NCBI RefSeq assembly: GCF_026151205.1
Contig: NC_087081.1
Location: 15,676,837 to 15,740,836, forward strand
Reading direction: 5' to 3'
Length of the DNA: 64,000 nucleotides
Origin: Bolinopsis microptera
Lineage: Eukaryota; Ctenophora; Tentaculata; Lobata; Bolinopsidae
Made by a program: the position numbers and the translations under genes. Below, in pieces: positions 12,238 through 21,400 of this stretch (its first letter is position 1; every line of letters starts with the position of its first letter). The notes beneath the pieces were generated by a model, which had not been told where the DNA came from, searched no databases, and saw only the letters and a list, made by a program, of their open reading frames with translations.

Positions 12238-12633
12238 TTGGGGGCCGGTGTACTGTTATCTGGTAACTATACAACCCGCGATGGTTGCAGGCGATTTGTT
12301 TTAGAATCAATAATAAGATGCGAATTCAAGTCATGTGATATTTGTAAGCTTCCATTGACAGCAGAGCAGTGCGTCTTAAAACATGACAATGAAATCCAGC
12401 GATTAAAGGGAAAGTGGACAGTCCTATATAAAAACTACTCCCGTGGCTACTTAGAGTTTTTTCTTCAAAAAGATGATATGGTCTTTCCAATAACAATTGC
12501 AAGCAAATCATGGTTATATAATTTATTGGATGATATCACAGAAGATGACGTAGTTGAGATAGAAGGGTGGCGACACAAAGACAAAACCATTCTAACGGCT
12601 TGTGGGAAAGTTGACTACCGAGATGTTATATAA
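12238..12633 (+). CDS. Hypothetical Polinton protein, 131 codons, possibly 5'-truncated
   Basis: An open frame starting at a non-ATG codon directly after an in-frame stop. An ATG-started short frame at 12191 lies in another phase and could be the original 5' end, so a frame change near 12235 is possible. It contains a CxxC pair (SCDICKL) near residue 40 and an acidic segment DDITEDDVVEIEGW near the C-terminus. I recognise no family. An OB-like small beta protein is conceivable, but this is a guess. It lies just ahead of the membrane-protein gene and its TATA box. Confidence 0.45.
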   Translation: MGAGVLLSGNYTTRDGCRRFVLESIIRCEFKSCDICKLPLTAEQCVLKHDNEIQRLKGKWTVLYKNYSRGYLEFFLQKDDMVFPITIASKSWLYNLLDDITEDDVVEIEGWRHKDKTILTACGKVDYRDVI

Positions 12634-12636
12634 GGA
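12627..12636 (+). promoter_or_regulatory. TATA box ahead of the membrane-protein gene
   Basis: TTATATAAGG lies 45 bp before the ATG at 12672, overlapping the end of the preceding open frame. It matches the TATATAA(G/A) word found before three other late genes of the element. Confidence 0.6.
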
Positions 12637-12671
12637 CACTGTTTACTTTTAGAATCTCATTAAGTTTCAAG

Positions 12672-13310
12672 ATGCGAAATATATTATTGAATTTTTCTTT
12701 AGTGATTGTTGTCGTATTAACTGTAGAATTGTCCAAATTTGAAAATTTTAAGATTTCATTTGATCCAAAATGTCTTGAGTATTTTCTGTTTAACGGTTCG
12801 AGCAATTACGCGTATTTTCATCATAGAAATGGACAATTTGAGCTGTGGTTAGGTCAGAATGAAATAAATTATGCACTCTACACAGCTAGAAACAGTTCAA
12901 CGCTCCTTTTCGAGTGGAATGGTTTATCACCGAAAGTAAATCACCAAAAAATGAAACTCGTGCTTTACGAAGGAACTATTCACCGCCCAATGAAATTTGA
13001 CTCCGAGTATTACCTATGTAACCTTACTAGCGTGATAGGGGGTGACTCTGAATACCACGATCCTCTGGTTCATGTCGAACCTTTCTCGTATAAATGCAAG
13101 CCTCGATTAGATTTTGGTCTAATTTTTGCATTGGTAATAATATCAACGGCTAGTTTGCTTCTGTTGCTATATACTAAAAATGAATCTATCAAAACTCTAC
13201 TTAGATCTAGGCTTTCCCGGATCATACAGTGGTGCCGACAAATTTTTTCGAGAAGTGAAGAAAGTATATCCCAAAGTGACGAAGAAGGAAATTTCACATA
13301 CTCTACGTAA
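12672..13310 (+). CDS. Polinton type I membrane glycoprotein (212 codons)
   Basis: The product has a hydrophobic signal-like N-terminus (residues 4-20) and an extracellular segment of ~125 residues with Cys34, Cys116 and Cys142. Three N-glycosylation sequons lie at N41, N74 and N117. A transmembrane helix spans about 148-167 (GLIFALVIISTASLLLLLY), followed by a basic stretch and a Ser/Glu-rich tail. It starts at an ATG 45 bp after a TATA box. Its last 131 bases overlap the integrase gene in another frame. I do not recognise the ectodomain. A virion or cell-surface role is an inference from topology alone. Confidence 0.75.
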   Translation: MRNILLNFSLVIVVVLTVELSKFENFKISFDPKCLEYFLFNGSSNYAYFHHRNGQFELWLGQNEINYALYTARNSSTLLFEWNGLSPKVNHQKMKLVLYEGTIHRPMKFDSEYYLCNLTSVIGGDSEYHDPLVHVEPFSYKCKPRLDFGLIFALVIISTASLLLLLYTKNESIKTLLRSRLSRIIQWCRQIFSRSEESISQSDEEGNFTYST

Positions 13311-14092
13311 ATTAGATGCTTACACTTTACATAAAAAAGCTATTCGCCCTAAACGATTTCGGAAAACATGGACCCACGCACCAAAAGATCTTTGGCAAAT
13401 TGATTTATTGGACTTTCAAAAATTTAAAGGAGAAAATGACGATATAAGATATTTGTGTGTCGTTATTGATTGTTTTTCGAGATTTGTTTGGGTCAAAACT
13501 TTAAAGGATAAGTCAGCAAAGTCGATTGTTAAAGCACTCGCTCTGTTAATAATGACTGAAAGACCTAAACGTCTCATGTGTGACCGGGGCTCCGAATTTT
13601 TAATGTTGATGTTAATAGAATGTTAGAGGCTTTTGGTCCCAAGATGTACTACGTTTATTCGCAAACGAAAGCATCTTTGGTAGAAAGGGTACAGAGGACA
13701 TTACGAGGGAAAATAGGAAGACTATTTACAAAAATAAGAATAACAATTGGGTCAACCATATTGACGATTTGGTGTATGCCTACAATAATAGTTACCACTC
13801 GTCAATAAAAATGAAACCAGCAAAAGTTTCTGAAAAGGATTACGTCAGAATACGCTTACGGTTATATCCTGGCTTTAAAACAGAGCCAGCAAAATTTAAA
13901 GTAGGACAAAAAGTGCGAATTATAGCATACAAGAGAGATTTTGCTAAAGAGTATGAAGAGCGTTGGACGAACGAAATATTTCGTATAAAAGCATTACTTG
14001 ATACGCAACCGAAAACATTCTTACTTGAAGATAAAGATAAAGAACCTGTACTAGGCTCTTTCTACAGTGAGGAGCTCCAGAATGTCGATTAA
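13180..14092 (+). pseudogene. INT: Retroviral-type integrase, broken by two frame changes
   Basis: Polinton integrases insert the element using a DDE catalytic core. The first open piece (13180-13626) has the typical N-terminal region and two catalytic aspartates (D75 in LWQIDL, D135 in MCDRGSEF). The second piece (13620-13808) holds the third acidic residue in KASLVERVQ. The third (13769-14092) carries the C-terminal SH3/chromo-like segment (KFKVGQKVRI, ending near GSFYSEELQ). The breaks fall around 13600-13625 and 13725-13770, both next to A/T runs, so either real decay or sequencing indels could explain them. The start overlaps the membrane-protein gene; the end overlaps the ATPase start. 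Confidence 0.9.
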
Positions 14093-14693
14093 ATTTATTG
14101 CAAATTCAAATATCTTGGTGATTGGTTCAAGTGGATCAGGCAAGACTACTGCTGTATTGAGGATTGTTCGCGAGAAGCTGATTGACCCGATGCCTAGTAA
14201 GATATTTTACTTGTATGGCGCTTATCAAGAAGAGTTCGAAAACTGGCAAAAAGATAAATCAAACCCACCAATAACATTTGTGAAAGGTCTCGATCTTAGT
14301 GTAATTGATAAATATAAGGGGCCAAAACTCCTTATTTGTGATGACCTCATTCTCGAACTGAATAGAGCACTTGCACAACACTTCATAGCAGGATCGTCAC
14401 ACAAGAACACAACTACAATCTTTATATCTCACAGTTTGTTCCTGAATAATGAACTCTATAGGTTGATATCTAATAATAGTCAGTATCTGCTTCTTTTCAA
14501 AAATAAGAGAAATTTTTCACAAGTTGCCAGATTAGGTAGACAAATTTTGGGAACGAGACAAGAGTTGCTACTCTCAGCCTATAAATATGTGAAACCGTTT
14601 GATTTCGTATTACTTTCGTTTCACCCACTTGTACCAGAGGAGCTGTTAGTTACGACTGATTACTTTGAGCAATGCCCAAGCGTATTCACATGA
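14082..14693 (+). CDS. ATP: FtsK/HerA-type genome-packaging ATPase
   Basis: In Polintons and related viruses this A32-like ATPase is thought to pump DNA into the capsid. A Walker A motif (GSSGSGKTT) lies near residues 14-22 and a Walker B motif (KLLICDDL) near 82-89. The length (~203 residues) is usual for the family. I chose the ATG at 14082, which gives MSIKFIANSNILVIG and overlaps the integrase end by 11 bases; an in-frame ATG at 14067 would add five residues. The frame is intact. The gene ends in an ATGA overlap with one possible start of the next gene. Confidence 0.92.
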   Translation: MSIKFIANSNILVIGSSGSGKTTAVLRIVREKLIDPMPSKIFYLYGAYQEEFENWQKDKSNPPITFVKGLDLSVIDKYKGPKLLICDDLILELNRALAQHFIAGSSHKNTTTIFISHSLFLNNELYRLISNNSQYLLLFKNKRNFSQVARLGRQILGTRQELLLSAYKYVKPFDFVLLSFHPLVPEELLVTTDYFEQCPSVFT

Positions 14694-14995
14694 GTATTAA
14701 ATCACACCATGGAGCATTAAAGATGCTGTCAAAAGCTAAAAGAAACAATGCCGTCATTATTCTAAAAAACACCCCGGATATGCATAAAGCAATCAAGGCT
14801 TTATGTCGATACATTTTAAATGGTACTTTACGACTTGAGAAAAAGCACGTAAAGAAACTAAAACCTCACCGAAAATTCATCAAGTCACTGGCTAAGGGTA
14901 CCAACAAATCTATAAATACCAAGGTACAAAAAGGCGGCTCAATATTTCAAACTATATTGAAGACGGTGCTGCCTCTTATCCCGGCAATATTATGA
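14672..14995 (+). CDS. Small basic Polinton protein with C-terminal VQKGG motif
   Basis: A ~107-residue Lys/Arg-rich protein ending in a hydrophobic segment after KVQKGGSIFQTILKTVLP. This matches a small protein family that I recognise as recurrent between the ATPase and penton genes of Polintons, of uncertain function. The ATG at 14690 overlaps the ATPase stop as ATGA and would drop six residues; either start is possible. It overlaps the next gene by four bases, as in a tightly packed late cluster. Confidence 0.75.
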   Translation: MPKRIHMSIKSHHGALKMLSKAKRNNAVIILKNTPDMHKAIKALCRYILNGTLRLEKKHVKKLKPHRKFIKSLAKGTNKSINTKVQKGGSIFQTILKTVLPLIPAIL

Positions 14996-15267
14996 GATTT
15001 CTATTGGTTTCAGCAGATCAACCGTCTATCAGGAAAAGCATTGACGTCCCAGACCGACTTGTTCAGAAAGATAAGATTAATGTGAAAAAATCAAAGTCTA
15101 AAAAACGCACTGCTTCTAATGTAAAGAGATTAGGATCTAAAATTAAGAGAGTAGACTCTAAAATACAGACTACGGGCTCTATAAATAAACCAAATCAAAC
15201 CTCAAAACCTATTATTCGAAAAAATGGAGCAGTACATCACCGTGACAAGCGGAGACTCCCCGAGTAG
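14992..15267 (+). CDS. Lys-rich small Polinton protein (91 codons)
   Basis: It starts with an ATG overlapping the previous stop (ATGA). The central part is strongly basic (KKSKSKKRTASNVKRLGSK and further Lys/Arg/Ser repeats). A DNA-condensing core-type role would fit the composition and the neighbours, but no homology is recognised. The last 44 bases overlap the penton gene in another frame, so the C-terminus is doubly coded. Confidence 0.55.
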   Translation: MRFLLVSADQPSIRKSIDVPDRLVQKDKINVKKSKSKKRTASNVKRLGSKIKRVDSKIQTTGSINKPNQTSKPIIRKNGAVHHRDKRRLPE

Positions 15268-16003
15268 ATTTTCTTCAAGCTTCAATAGCGTAATCAATCT
15301 CACAGATGGATATGAAATTGCCGTCAAAAGCATATACCATGCGCCAATATTCAATGTAACAGAAAAAAATAACAGTTTTGCAGTCATCAAAGGTGGAAAA
15401 ATCTCACTTTTCGAAATTCCAAATGGCTTTTATGATAGATCATGCGAAATTTTAAGGGCCGCCTACAAAGTAATGAATCGAACTTTTGATGGCGATTATG
15501 ATGGAAAAAGATCAAATTTAAAGGATCCTCCAACTTTTGAGATCGATTTGAATGGTCGGAATATTTTGAAGTTGTCCCAGAGAACAGAAAATTTCTCATT
15601 TGATGAAAAATCTCCTCTCTTTGAAATCTTTGGGTGTTATAAAGATACAGCTGACAAGAATAAGATTGAAGTTGACGATTACCCACTGAAAACCACAGTC
15701 GTATGTGGTCTCCTTTATTCGAGCGTGGTGAAAGATTCCATAATCAATAATACATTTGCGAGATTGATGACCTGTATTCCGTTACGATCCAAAAAGGGGT
15801 ACAGCTTCCACGAATTTCAGAATCCAAGCTACAAGCCACTTTCCGTAAGTTCTTTCACAGACCTGAGTTTCATTATCACAGACCAAAATGGTGAGGACGT
15901 CAAATTTGACCATTCATCGGGATGCGGATCTGTTTGTGATTCAATTACGAATGTGGACTATCCCACTATCTTAAACTTACACATTAGAAAACCTCAATTC
16001 TAA
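15224..16003 (+). CDS. Minor capsid (penton) protein
   Basis: The Polinton minor capsid protein is a single jelly roll that forms capsid vertices. The N-terminus MEQYITVTSGDSPSRF and the ~259-residue length agree with the Polinton penton family, whose members begin with a similar (M-x-x-Y-ITVTS) pattern. The position between the small basic genes and the protein VI/X-like gene agrees too. The frame is intact. The start is the first ATG and sits inside the end of the previous gene. A TATA-like box follows the stop and serves the next gene. Confidence 0.82.
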   Translation: MEQYITVTSGDSPSRFSSSFNSVINLTDGYEIAVKSIYHAPIFNVTEKNNSFAVIKGGKISLFEIPNGFYDRSCEILRAAYKVMNRTFDGDYDGKRSNLKDPPTFEIDLNGRNILKLSQRTENFSFDEKSPLFEIFGCYKDTADKNKIEVDDYPLKTTVVCGLLYSSVVKDSIINNTFARLMTCIPLRSKKGYSFHEFQNPSYKPLSVSSFTDLSFIITDQNGEDVKFDHSSGCGSVCDSITNVDYPTILNLHIRKPQF

Positions 16004-16016
16004 TTGTTGATTCGTA

Positions 16017-16027
16017 GCTATATAAGT
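16017..16027 (+). promoter_or_regulatory. TATA box ahead of the protein VI/X-like gene
   Basis: GCTATATAAGT lies 14 bp after the penton stop and about 55 bp before the ATG at 16074. It is one of four TATATAA(G/A) copies before late genes in this element. Confidence 0.6.
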
Positions 16028-16073
16028 AGGTGAACATTTCATTTGCAATTAATTATTGAACTGTCCTGACAGA

Positions 16074-16397
16074 ATGCGTCAAACTTATACACCAAACCGC
16101 TCATCGGAGCAAGCTTTCAAAAACGCTTTGAATAACGACTTGGGAGTCTATCATTTTAATAATCAGACCGGGTTCGGAATCGGCGGTTTTCTGAAAAAGA
16201 TGTTTAAACAAGTCGTGCCAATAGGTAAGTCACTTTTAAGAAGTGGCATCGAATTAGCCAAACCAGAGCTTCAAAAATTAGCAGTTAAGGGTATCGAAAA
16301 AGGAGCAAATTACGGAGTCAGGAAATTGGGAAATGCCATCTCCACAGATAAGATCAACAAAAACGCCAAAAAACCGAAATACGGGACGCTCTCCTAG
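16074..16397 (+). CDS. Polinton PX-type protein (adenovirus VI/X-like)
   Basis: About 107 residues from the ATG at 16074; an upstream in-frame TTG at 16056 is less likely as a eukaryotic start. The middle contains a Gly-rich patch, GFGIGGFLKKMFKQVVP. It is followed by an amphipathic, Ala/Lys-rich helical segment up to about residue 90. Proteins of this type sit just before the major capsid gene in many Polintons and are compared with adenovirus minor core or membrane-active proteins. Assignment rests on position and composition. Confidence 0.65.
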   Translation: MRQTYTPNRSSEQAFKNALNNDLGVYHFNNQTGFGIGGFLKKMFKQVVPIGKSLLRSGIELAKPELQKLAVKGIEKGANYGVRKLGNAISTDKINKNAKKPKYGTLS

Positions 16398-16398
16398 G

Positions 16399-16408
16399 CT
16401 ATATAAAG
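16399..16408 (+). promoter_or_regulatory. TATA box ahead of the major capsid gene
   Basis: CTATATAAAG begins immediately after the stop of the PX-type gene, about 55 bp before the MCP ATG at 16455. It has the same spacing class as the other late-gene TATA boxes. Confidence 0.6.
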
Positions 16409-16454
16409 CCAGTTGTAAGCTGGCTCTCATTCTTGACTCAACACTAACAGCACG

Positions 16455-17765
16455 ATGACCAAATATGTTAAATCTGTGGAGGCTCTGCCTTCAAATTTAC
16501 ACCTTTGGGAAACAATTCACACACAAACTGGAATTGTTGAAACAAAGACTATCGATATTTTTCCGACAACATCTATTGAAGCTTCTGACACTTTGACGTT
16601 TATAATTCCGGCAATGTCAAAAATGATGCTGCAAAATGTTCAAATTGTGAGTGAAATTCGTGTCTTGACGGCGGCCGACGCAAATCCTGCAGCAAATCAT
16701 CCGGTCAGTACTCTCCCGCACTTGGCAGCTGCATTATACAGGAATGTTGAAATTACTGCTGGATCCGCCTCCTTAGTTCAATCATTCGATAATGCTTATG
16801 CTATTTCGAAGTTCTGGGAAACCACTTTGAACACACGATCGGGTTGTCACCCTCATTTACACTCCAAAGAAGGATACTGGATCGATACTGTTAAAACTAA
16901 GGCTCATTCTGAAGACGTTGCTTTCTTCCCTGATGCAGATACAGCTGTTGTGAATGGTGGTGGACAAGATAGAGCTAAAAACATAGCTCTAGGTAAAAAG
17001 GTCTGCCTAGTTTCTGACCTCGATGCTAGCATATTCAAACAGGACAAGCTACTTCCGTCAGAATTGGAGATGCAAGTGACACTAACCAAAAATTATTCAG
17101 AGTTCATTCTCCTATCTCCCGACAATCATACAGACAAAGTGAAGTTCGATAAAATAATGTTACGCTGCACGTTTCAGAGACCACAGGACGCTGTCTTAAA
17201 CATAATTGAACAGAGGCTGAAAAAAGAAAATGCCATTTATCATACCGACAAGAGCGTTTTGAGTTTTCATTCTATTCCAGAAGGAGCAGCGGATCTGACT
17301 GTATCATCGATATTTGGCTCAACACTACCACACTCTTTTTTAATTGGTGTCCAGGATCGTGCGAGTTTTGGGAAAACTCGCTCCAAAAACGCATTCTCAT
17401 TACATCCCCTAAAGTCACTGCAGGTATACGTTAATGGGCGTGAACATTTTCCACGTAACGTTGAACGTATAGGAAACGACGACTACACATACATGTGGGA
17501 CGCTTTTCTCAATCAATCCGGATATGTTAATAGCGGTGATAATCTTCTACAGCATTATTATGGAGCGTATCCAGCCCAATTCATTGATTTGAGTCAAGAC
17601 GCTAGTGGCGGGAATCAGAAAGCCCTGAATTTACAAAGAAGCGGAACTGTGCGACTCCAGCTAGAGTTCCCAGAAGCCGCTCCAGCAGGGAGGGTTTTGA
17701 TGGTTTTAGCCTGGTATGATGAAATTATAGAGGTGACAAACGATCGTCAGGTAATCGTGATATAA
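16455..17765 (+). CDS. MCP: Major capsid protein, double jelly roll
   Basis: Forms the hexon-like capsid building block. The 436-codon length, the position directly before the protease and pieces such as SVEALPSNLHLWE at the N-terminus and LPHLAAALYRNVEI near residue 90 fit the Polinton MCP family. The frame is intact from an ATG 55 bp after a TATA box. The C-terminal third (RSGTVRLQLEFPE, VLMVLAWYDEIIEV) has the alternating hydrophobic pattern of the second jelly roll. The stop overlaps another TATAAG word. Confidence 0.88.
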   Translation: MTKYVKSVEALPSNLHLWETIHTQTGIVETKTIDIFPTTSIEASDTLTFIIPAMSKMMLQNVQIVSEIRVLTAADANPAANHPVSTLPHLAAALYRNVEITAGSASLVQSFDNAYAISKFWETTLNTRSGCHPHLHSKEGYWIDTVKTKAHSEDVAFFPDADTAVVNGGGQDRAKNIALGKKVCLVSDLDASIFKQDKLLPSELEMQVTLTKNYSEFILLSPDNHTDKVKFDKIMLRCTFQRPQDAVLNIIEQRLKKENAIYHTDKSVLSFHSIPEGAADLTVSSIFGSTLPHSFLIGVQDRASFGKTRSKNAFSLHPLKSLQVYVNGREHFPRNVERIGNDDYTYMWDAFLNQSGYVNSGDNLLQHYYGAYPAQFIDLSQDASGGNQKALNLQRSGTVRLQLEFPEAAPAGRVLMVLAWYDEIIEVTNDRQVIVI

Positions 17766-17778
17766 GCCTCCATTTATG

Positions 17779-17787
17779 GTATATAAG
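17779..17787 (+). promoter_or_regulatory. TATA box ahead of the protease gene
   Basis: GTATATAAG lies 36 bp before the protease ATG at 17815, in the 49-bp gap after the MCP stop. It is the fourth copy of the shared late TATA word. Confidence 0.6.
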
Positions 17788-17814
17788 CAATGAATCTGTC
17801 ATTGATGCGACCAT

Positions 17815-18261
17815 ATGGATACGCTAGAGATTGACAAAACATTAGCTGACGTCAGTCATTTTCGGGGCGCTTTTGCGTACGACATTTTACCACCAAAACT
17901 TGATGAAGATTTTAGTTTGGTGGTTAATACTGGTAATTCGTCGTCACCTGGTGACCACTGGCTGGTGTTACAGCGCAAACACGGGAGGATTTACTTTATC
18001 GACAGTTATGGACGAAATTACAACGACGCAACTTTTGAAGCTAATTTTACCATAGCAATAAAAAGTTACATCGGGGATGAGACTATCTCACGTAACAGAA
18101 AGTGGTTGCAGCGTTTAACTTCAAACGCTTGCGGTGCTTATTGTGTTTATTTCATTAGAGAGCTGAGCAAGCGTAGTTTTAAATCCTGTCTGTCTGTATT
18201 TAGTGTACATTTAGCGGAAAATGATAAGCTTGTTTCAAATTATTTAGACGAAATTCGGTGA
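17815..18261 (+). CDS. PRO: Adenain-like maturation cysteine protease
   Basis: Processes capsid proteins during virion maturation in the adenovirus/Polinton lineage. The expected catalytic elements appear in order: His in PGDHWLVL (near residue 45), acidic residue in IDSYG (near 63), and Cys in TSNACGAYCVYF (near 105). The length of 148 residues is short but typical for Polinton PRO. Start is the first ATG after the TATA box. The gene is convergent with the polymerase gene, whose stop is 207 bp away. Confidence 0.9.
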   Translation: MDTLEIDKTLADVSHFRGAFAYDILPPKLDEDFSLVVNTGNSSSPGDHWLVLQRKHGRIYFIDSYGRNYNDATFEANFTIAIKSYIGDETISRNRKWLQRLTSNACGAYCVYFIRELSKRSFKSCLSVFSVHLAENDKLVSNYLDEIR

Positions 18262-18341
18262 CGTTGAATCTTGAAAAGCATTTCTTTCAGTGTCAATTAG
18301 TATGTAGAATAGTTGAATTATTTGAAAATCTATAAGAGTCT

Positions 18342-18347
18342 TTTATT
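18342..18347 (-). terminator. Polyadenylation signal for polymerase B
   Basis: AATAAA on the minus strand (context TGCAATAAAAGAC), about 122 bp downstream of the polymerase stop codon in the 207-bp convergent gap. No comparable signal was noticed for the protease on the plus strand. Confidence 0.45.
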
Positions 18348-18468
18348 GCAAAACAAAAAACAAATGAGTTCAAAACAATCTACATCAAAATTATCATAAT
18401 AACAAAAAAAATCTGAAAGATACAAGACATAAAAAAATCAAAACAAAAGTAAGTTTTAGTTGACGGTA

Positions 18469-21400
18469 TTAGATGTCGAGATATGTTGTACTCATACCGT
18501 CAGCTAAAACTTTTCTTTTACAATAAAAATAACTTAATCCAGTTCTTTCCATTTTATAAGATAACATCTTATTGTCCTTTAAAATAAATCCCCGATTAGT
18601 GGCGCTGACCGCCTTTTTACTATTCAGAACAGAACGGAAGTGCTCGCAGGTAAGTTTGGCTGATTTGTTAATGCCTTTAGCTGAGCACTTTTCTTTTTGC
18701 TGGTCATCAGGGCCAAAACAAAAATAGGTTTTGGCTGACAATCCTACAAAACCTCTCCCGCTCCATTCCACCTTGAATAGACCTGAGATTGAGAATGAAT
18801 CAGACACAAAATTCATAATAACTAAACAAAATCCTTATTACGAAAGTTCAATAGAATATTTTTTAAGAAAATGAAAACCAATAAAACGTTTCCTGCTACA
18901 AATAGCTGCTTACCGGGTGTTCGCTTGTCGTAAGCAGCGTGCTCTGCGGTGTCTGTTCGTGGGAACCACTGCAACTTTACCAAATTCCACTCCGCCTGCT
19001 GATCAGGTTTCACAAGTTCGTCGAGAGTTTCTGCAGCCAGTGCCATGTACAGCGAATCTGGAAATACATTAGAAGTAAATTTTTAGCACGTTCAACAGTT
19101 TGCATAGTATTGTAACGAAGTATATACACACAGTCTATATCATACGCATCTATCTAGCTGAGCTGATTGATTCTATCGAGCTATATATAATATATATATA
19201 ACGCGCGCGGAACGTGATTGAGCCGCGCAAACCTTTCTTCAAACTATTCTTCTCGCGTCAGCGCGTAGTAATGGCAAGTAGACCGTTTTTCATGACTTTC
19301 TAAATTACACTTTTAAAGTTAGTACTCGACGGAAACTGACCTGTGTCCATTTCACAGAGTGAGAACATAGGACGAGGAATGAATCGTACGAGCACGTCAT
19401 AGTAAAAGTTCAACATTCTGAGTTTTGCATTTGCATATACAAAGAAACCAATCTGAATGGGCAGATCGTAGCGGATGTTCTTCTTTTTTGATGTTACCTA
19501 ATGCGATGAAATATTTAAAATTATTTTTTGAGTATTTGGTTATGGCGTTATTTTAAATAATAATAAAATTATATTTATATCATGTTTCTAACAAGAGAAT
19601 ATTTTAAGAGTTATATTAAATCACCTCGAAACAAGTATCAGATAGCTCATCGAGAGACGAAAAGAGGGGACTATTGACCAGATCTGAAGCATCCTTTTCG
19701 TCGACCACTGCCACTTTAGAATGTTTCGCCTTATTCATTATAGTATAACCATAAAAACTGTTTCCTGAGAATTTTGTGGTGTAAACGGAAACAATTTAGT
19801 AATATTTTACCGATACAGCTAAAAGTAAAAAAGTTTCGTATGTAAATGGGCCTCATTTTAAAAGCTTCAACAGAATTGAATGAAACTTGCCTATCAATTT
19901 GCTGGTCTCGGCTACTACTTTTAGAGCTGGATCGCAATCACCGCCGCGTCTATCCTCTGAAACCTTATCAGCGAAAGATTTAAAGCATTTTTTCGGTGAA
20001 TATTCAATGATTTGATAAATCTCTGTCACCTCAAGCCCATGCTGTACGTACCAAATCAGCAACGGCGTAATGATTAGGATCTTGTTAGCAAACATAGACC
20101 CAATCAGATATCGGGTTGGCTTGAAAGTTTTCTCCGTTGAACGGAGAAATTCGGTCATGTGGTCCCCGATATCTTCTACCTTAACAGTAGTGTTCTTAAA
20201 CACTGGTGGTAACTCAGCAAAATATGACTTGAGGTGATCAGGGACCCTCAGGTCACATTGAATAGCACCGAAAATGTGTCCCGCCATAATCCCACTGAGA
20301 ATCTGCTGCTTGGTCATTCTGAAGAGTCTCTCGGTAGGGTAGACGTAACGATTGTGAACCTCGTGCGTCACCTTGTACCGGGTCCAGGAACACTCCCACA
20401 TCTCAATCAGCTCATACCCAAGGCTTCGGATATACTCACTCATCTCCCCAGTCTTCTTGAGTTTCTGGTTCAGGGATCTGCCACCGGTTTTCACATCACG
20501 GTTTTCAGGTTTGCAGGTGGGACAGCCATGAAACCTATAATGAAATCAATACAGGGAAAGCAACAGTTTTCTTCTAATAATATGATGCACATTTGGAGTC
20601 AAAAGTGTTTTATCTCAAAAACATAGCCGCGATGTAAAACAAATCAATATAAATCATTGTTACAATTTAACAGATCAGCGACACTCACCAGCAACCATGA
20701 AACTGGTAAACGGTGTTCGTCTGTCTGAAAGTTAATTTTCATGAATAAAGATATCAATAAGATAGAACAGATTTTAAGATTAGAGACTGAGATCGATACA
20801 ATAATTACGAATAAAACGCTTTTTCTAAATTCTTCAACTCACCTACAAAATCCATCTACAGGGATACGGCGAGGTCTGACTCTGAATTCACCCACATTGC
20901 GTGCATGATCTATGTGAATACTTTCTCGATGCTCCACATCGGCCAACCATTCTGAAGCAACGAAGGACAGAGGTTTTGGATACTCTTTCTGAAAATTGTC
21001 CTCTATCCTGCGTCGAATGTATAATCCTGTGGCCATCTCTTGAGCGGTACACCATAGATACAGGGCATTCGCATCTGCGATTAATTAAAAAACTTACAAT
21101 GATTGAGAAATATGTACCTTGATCTATAAATTTAACTTACTTTTTGACGCTTTTAATAAGAGGAAACAAACACAAAATTTTATCAAATTACTGTTGATGA
21201 ATTTGTTACAAATTCTTGACGTAGATCATCAAGATGATTAGACATACCTAGCCCCAGAACCTTCCGAGTTAAAGGAGTACTGTCTCCATGTCCGATGGTG
21301 GTGGACCCCGCCTCTTGAAATCTGTCAAATATAATTGCGGGCCCACCTGTATTCGAACTAAGCATCAATTTCACAAGGTCACTGTGTTTCTTGGAGAAAA

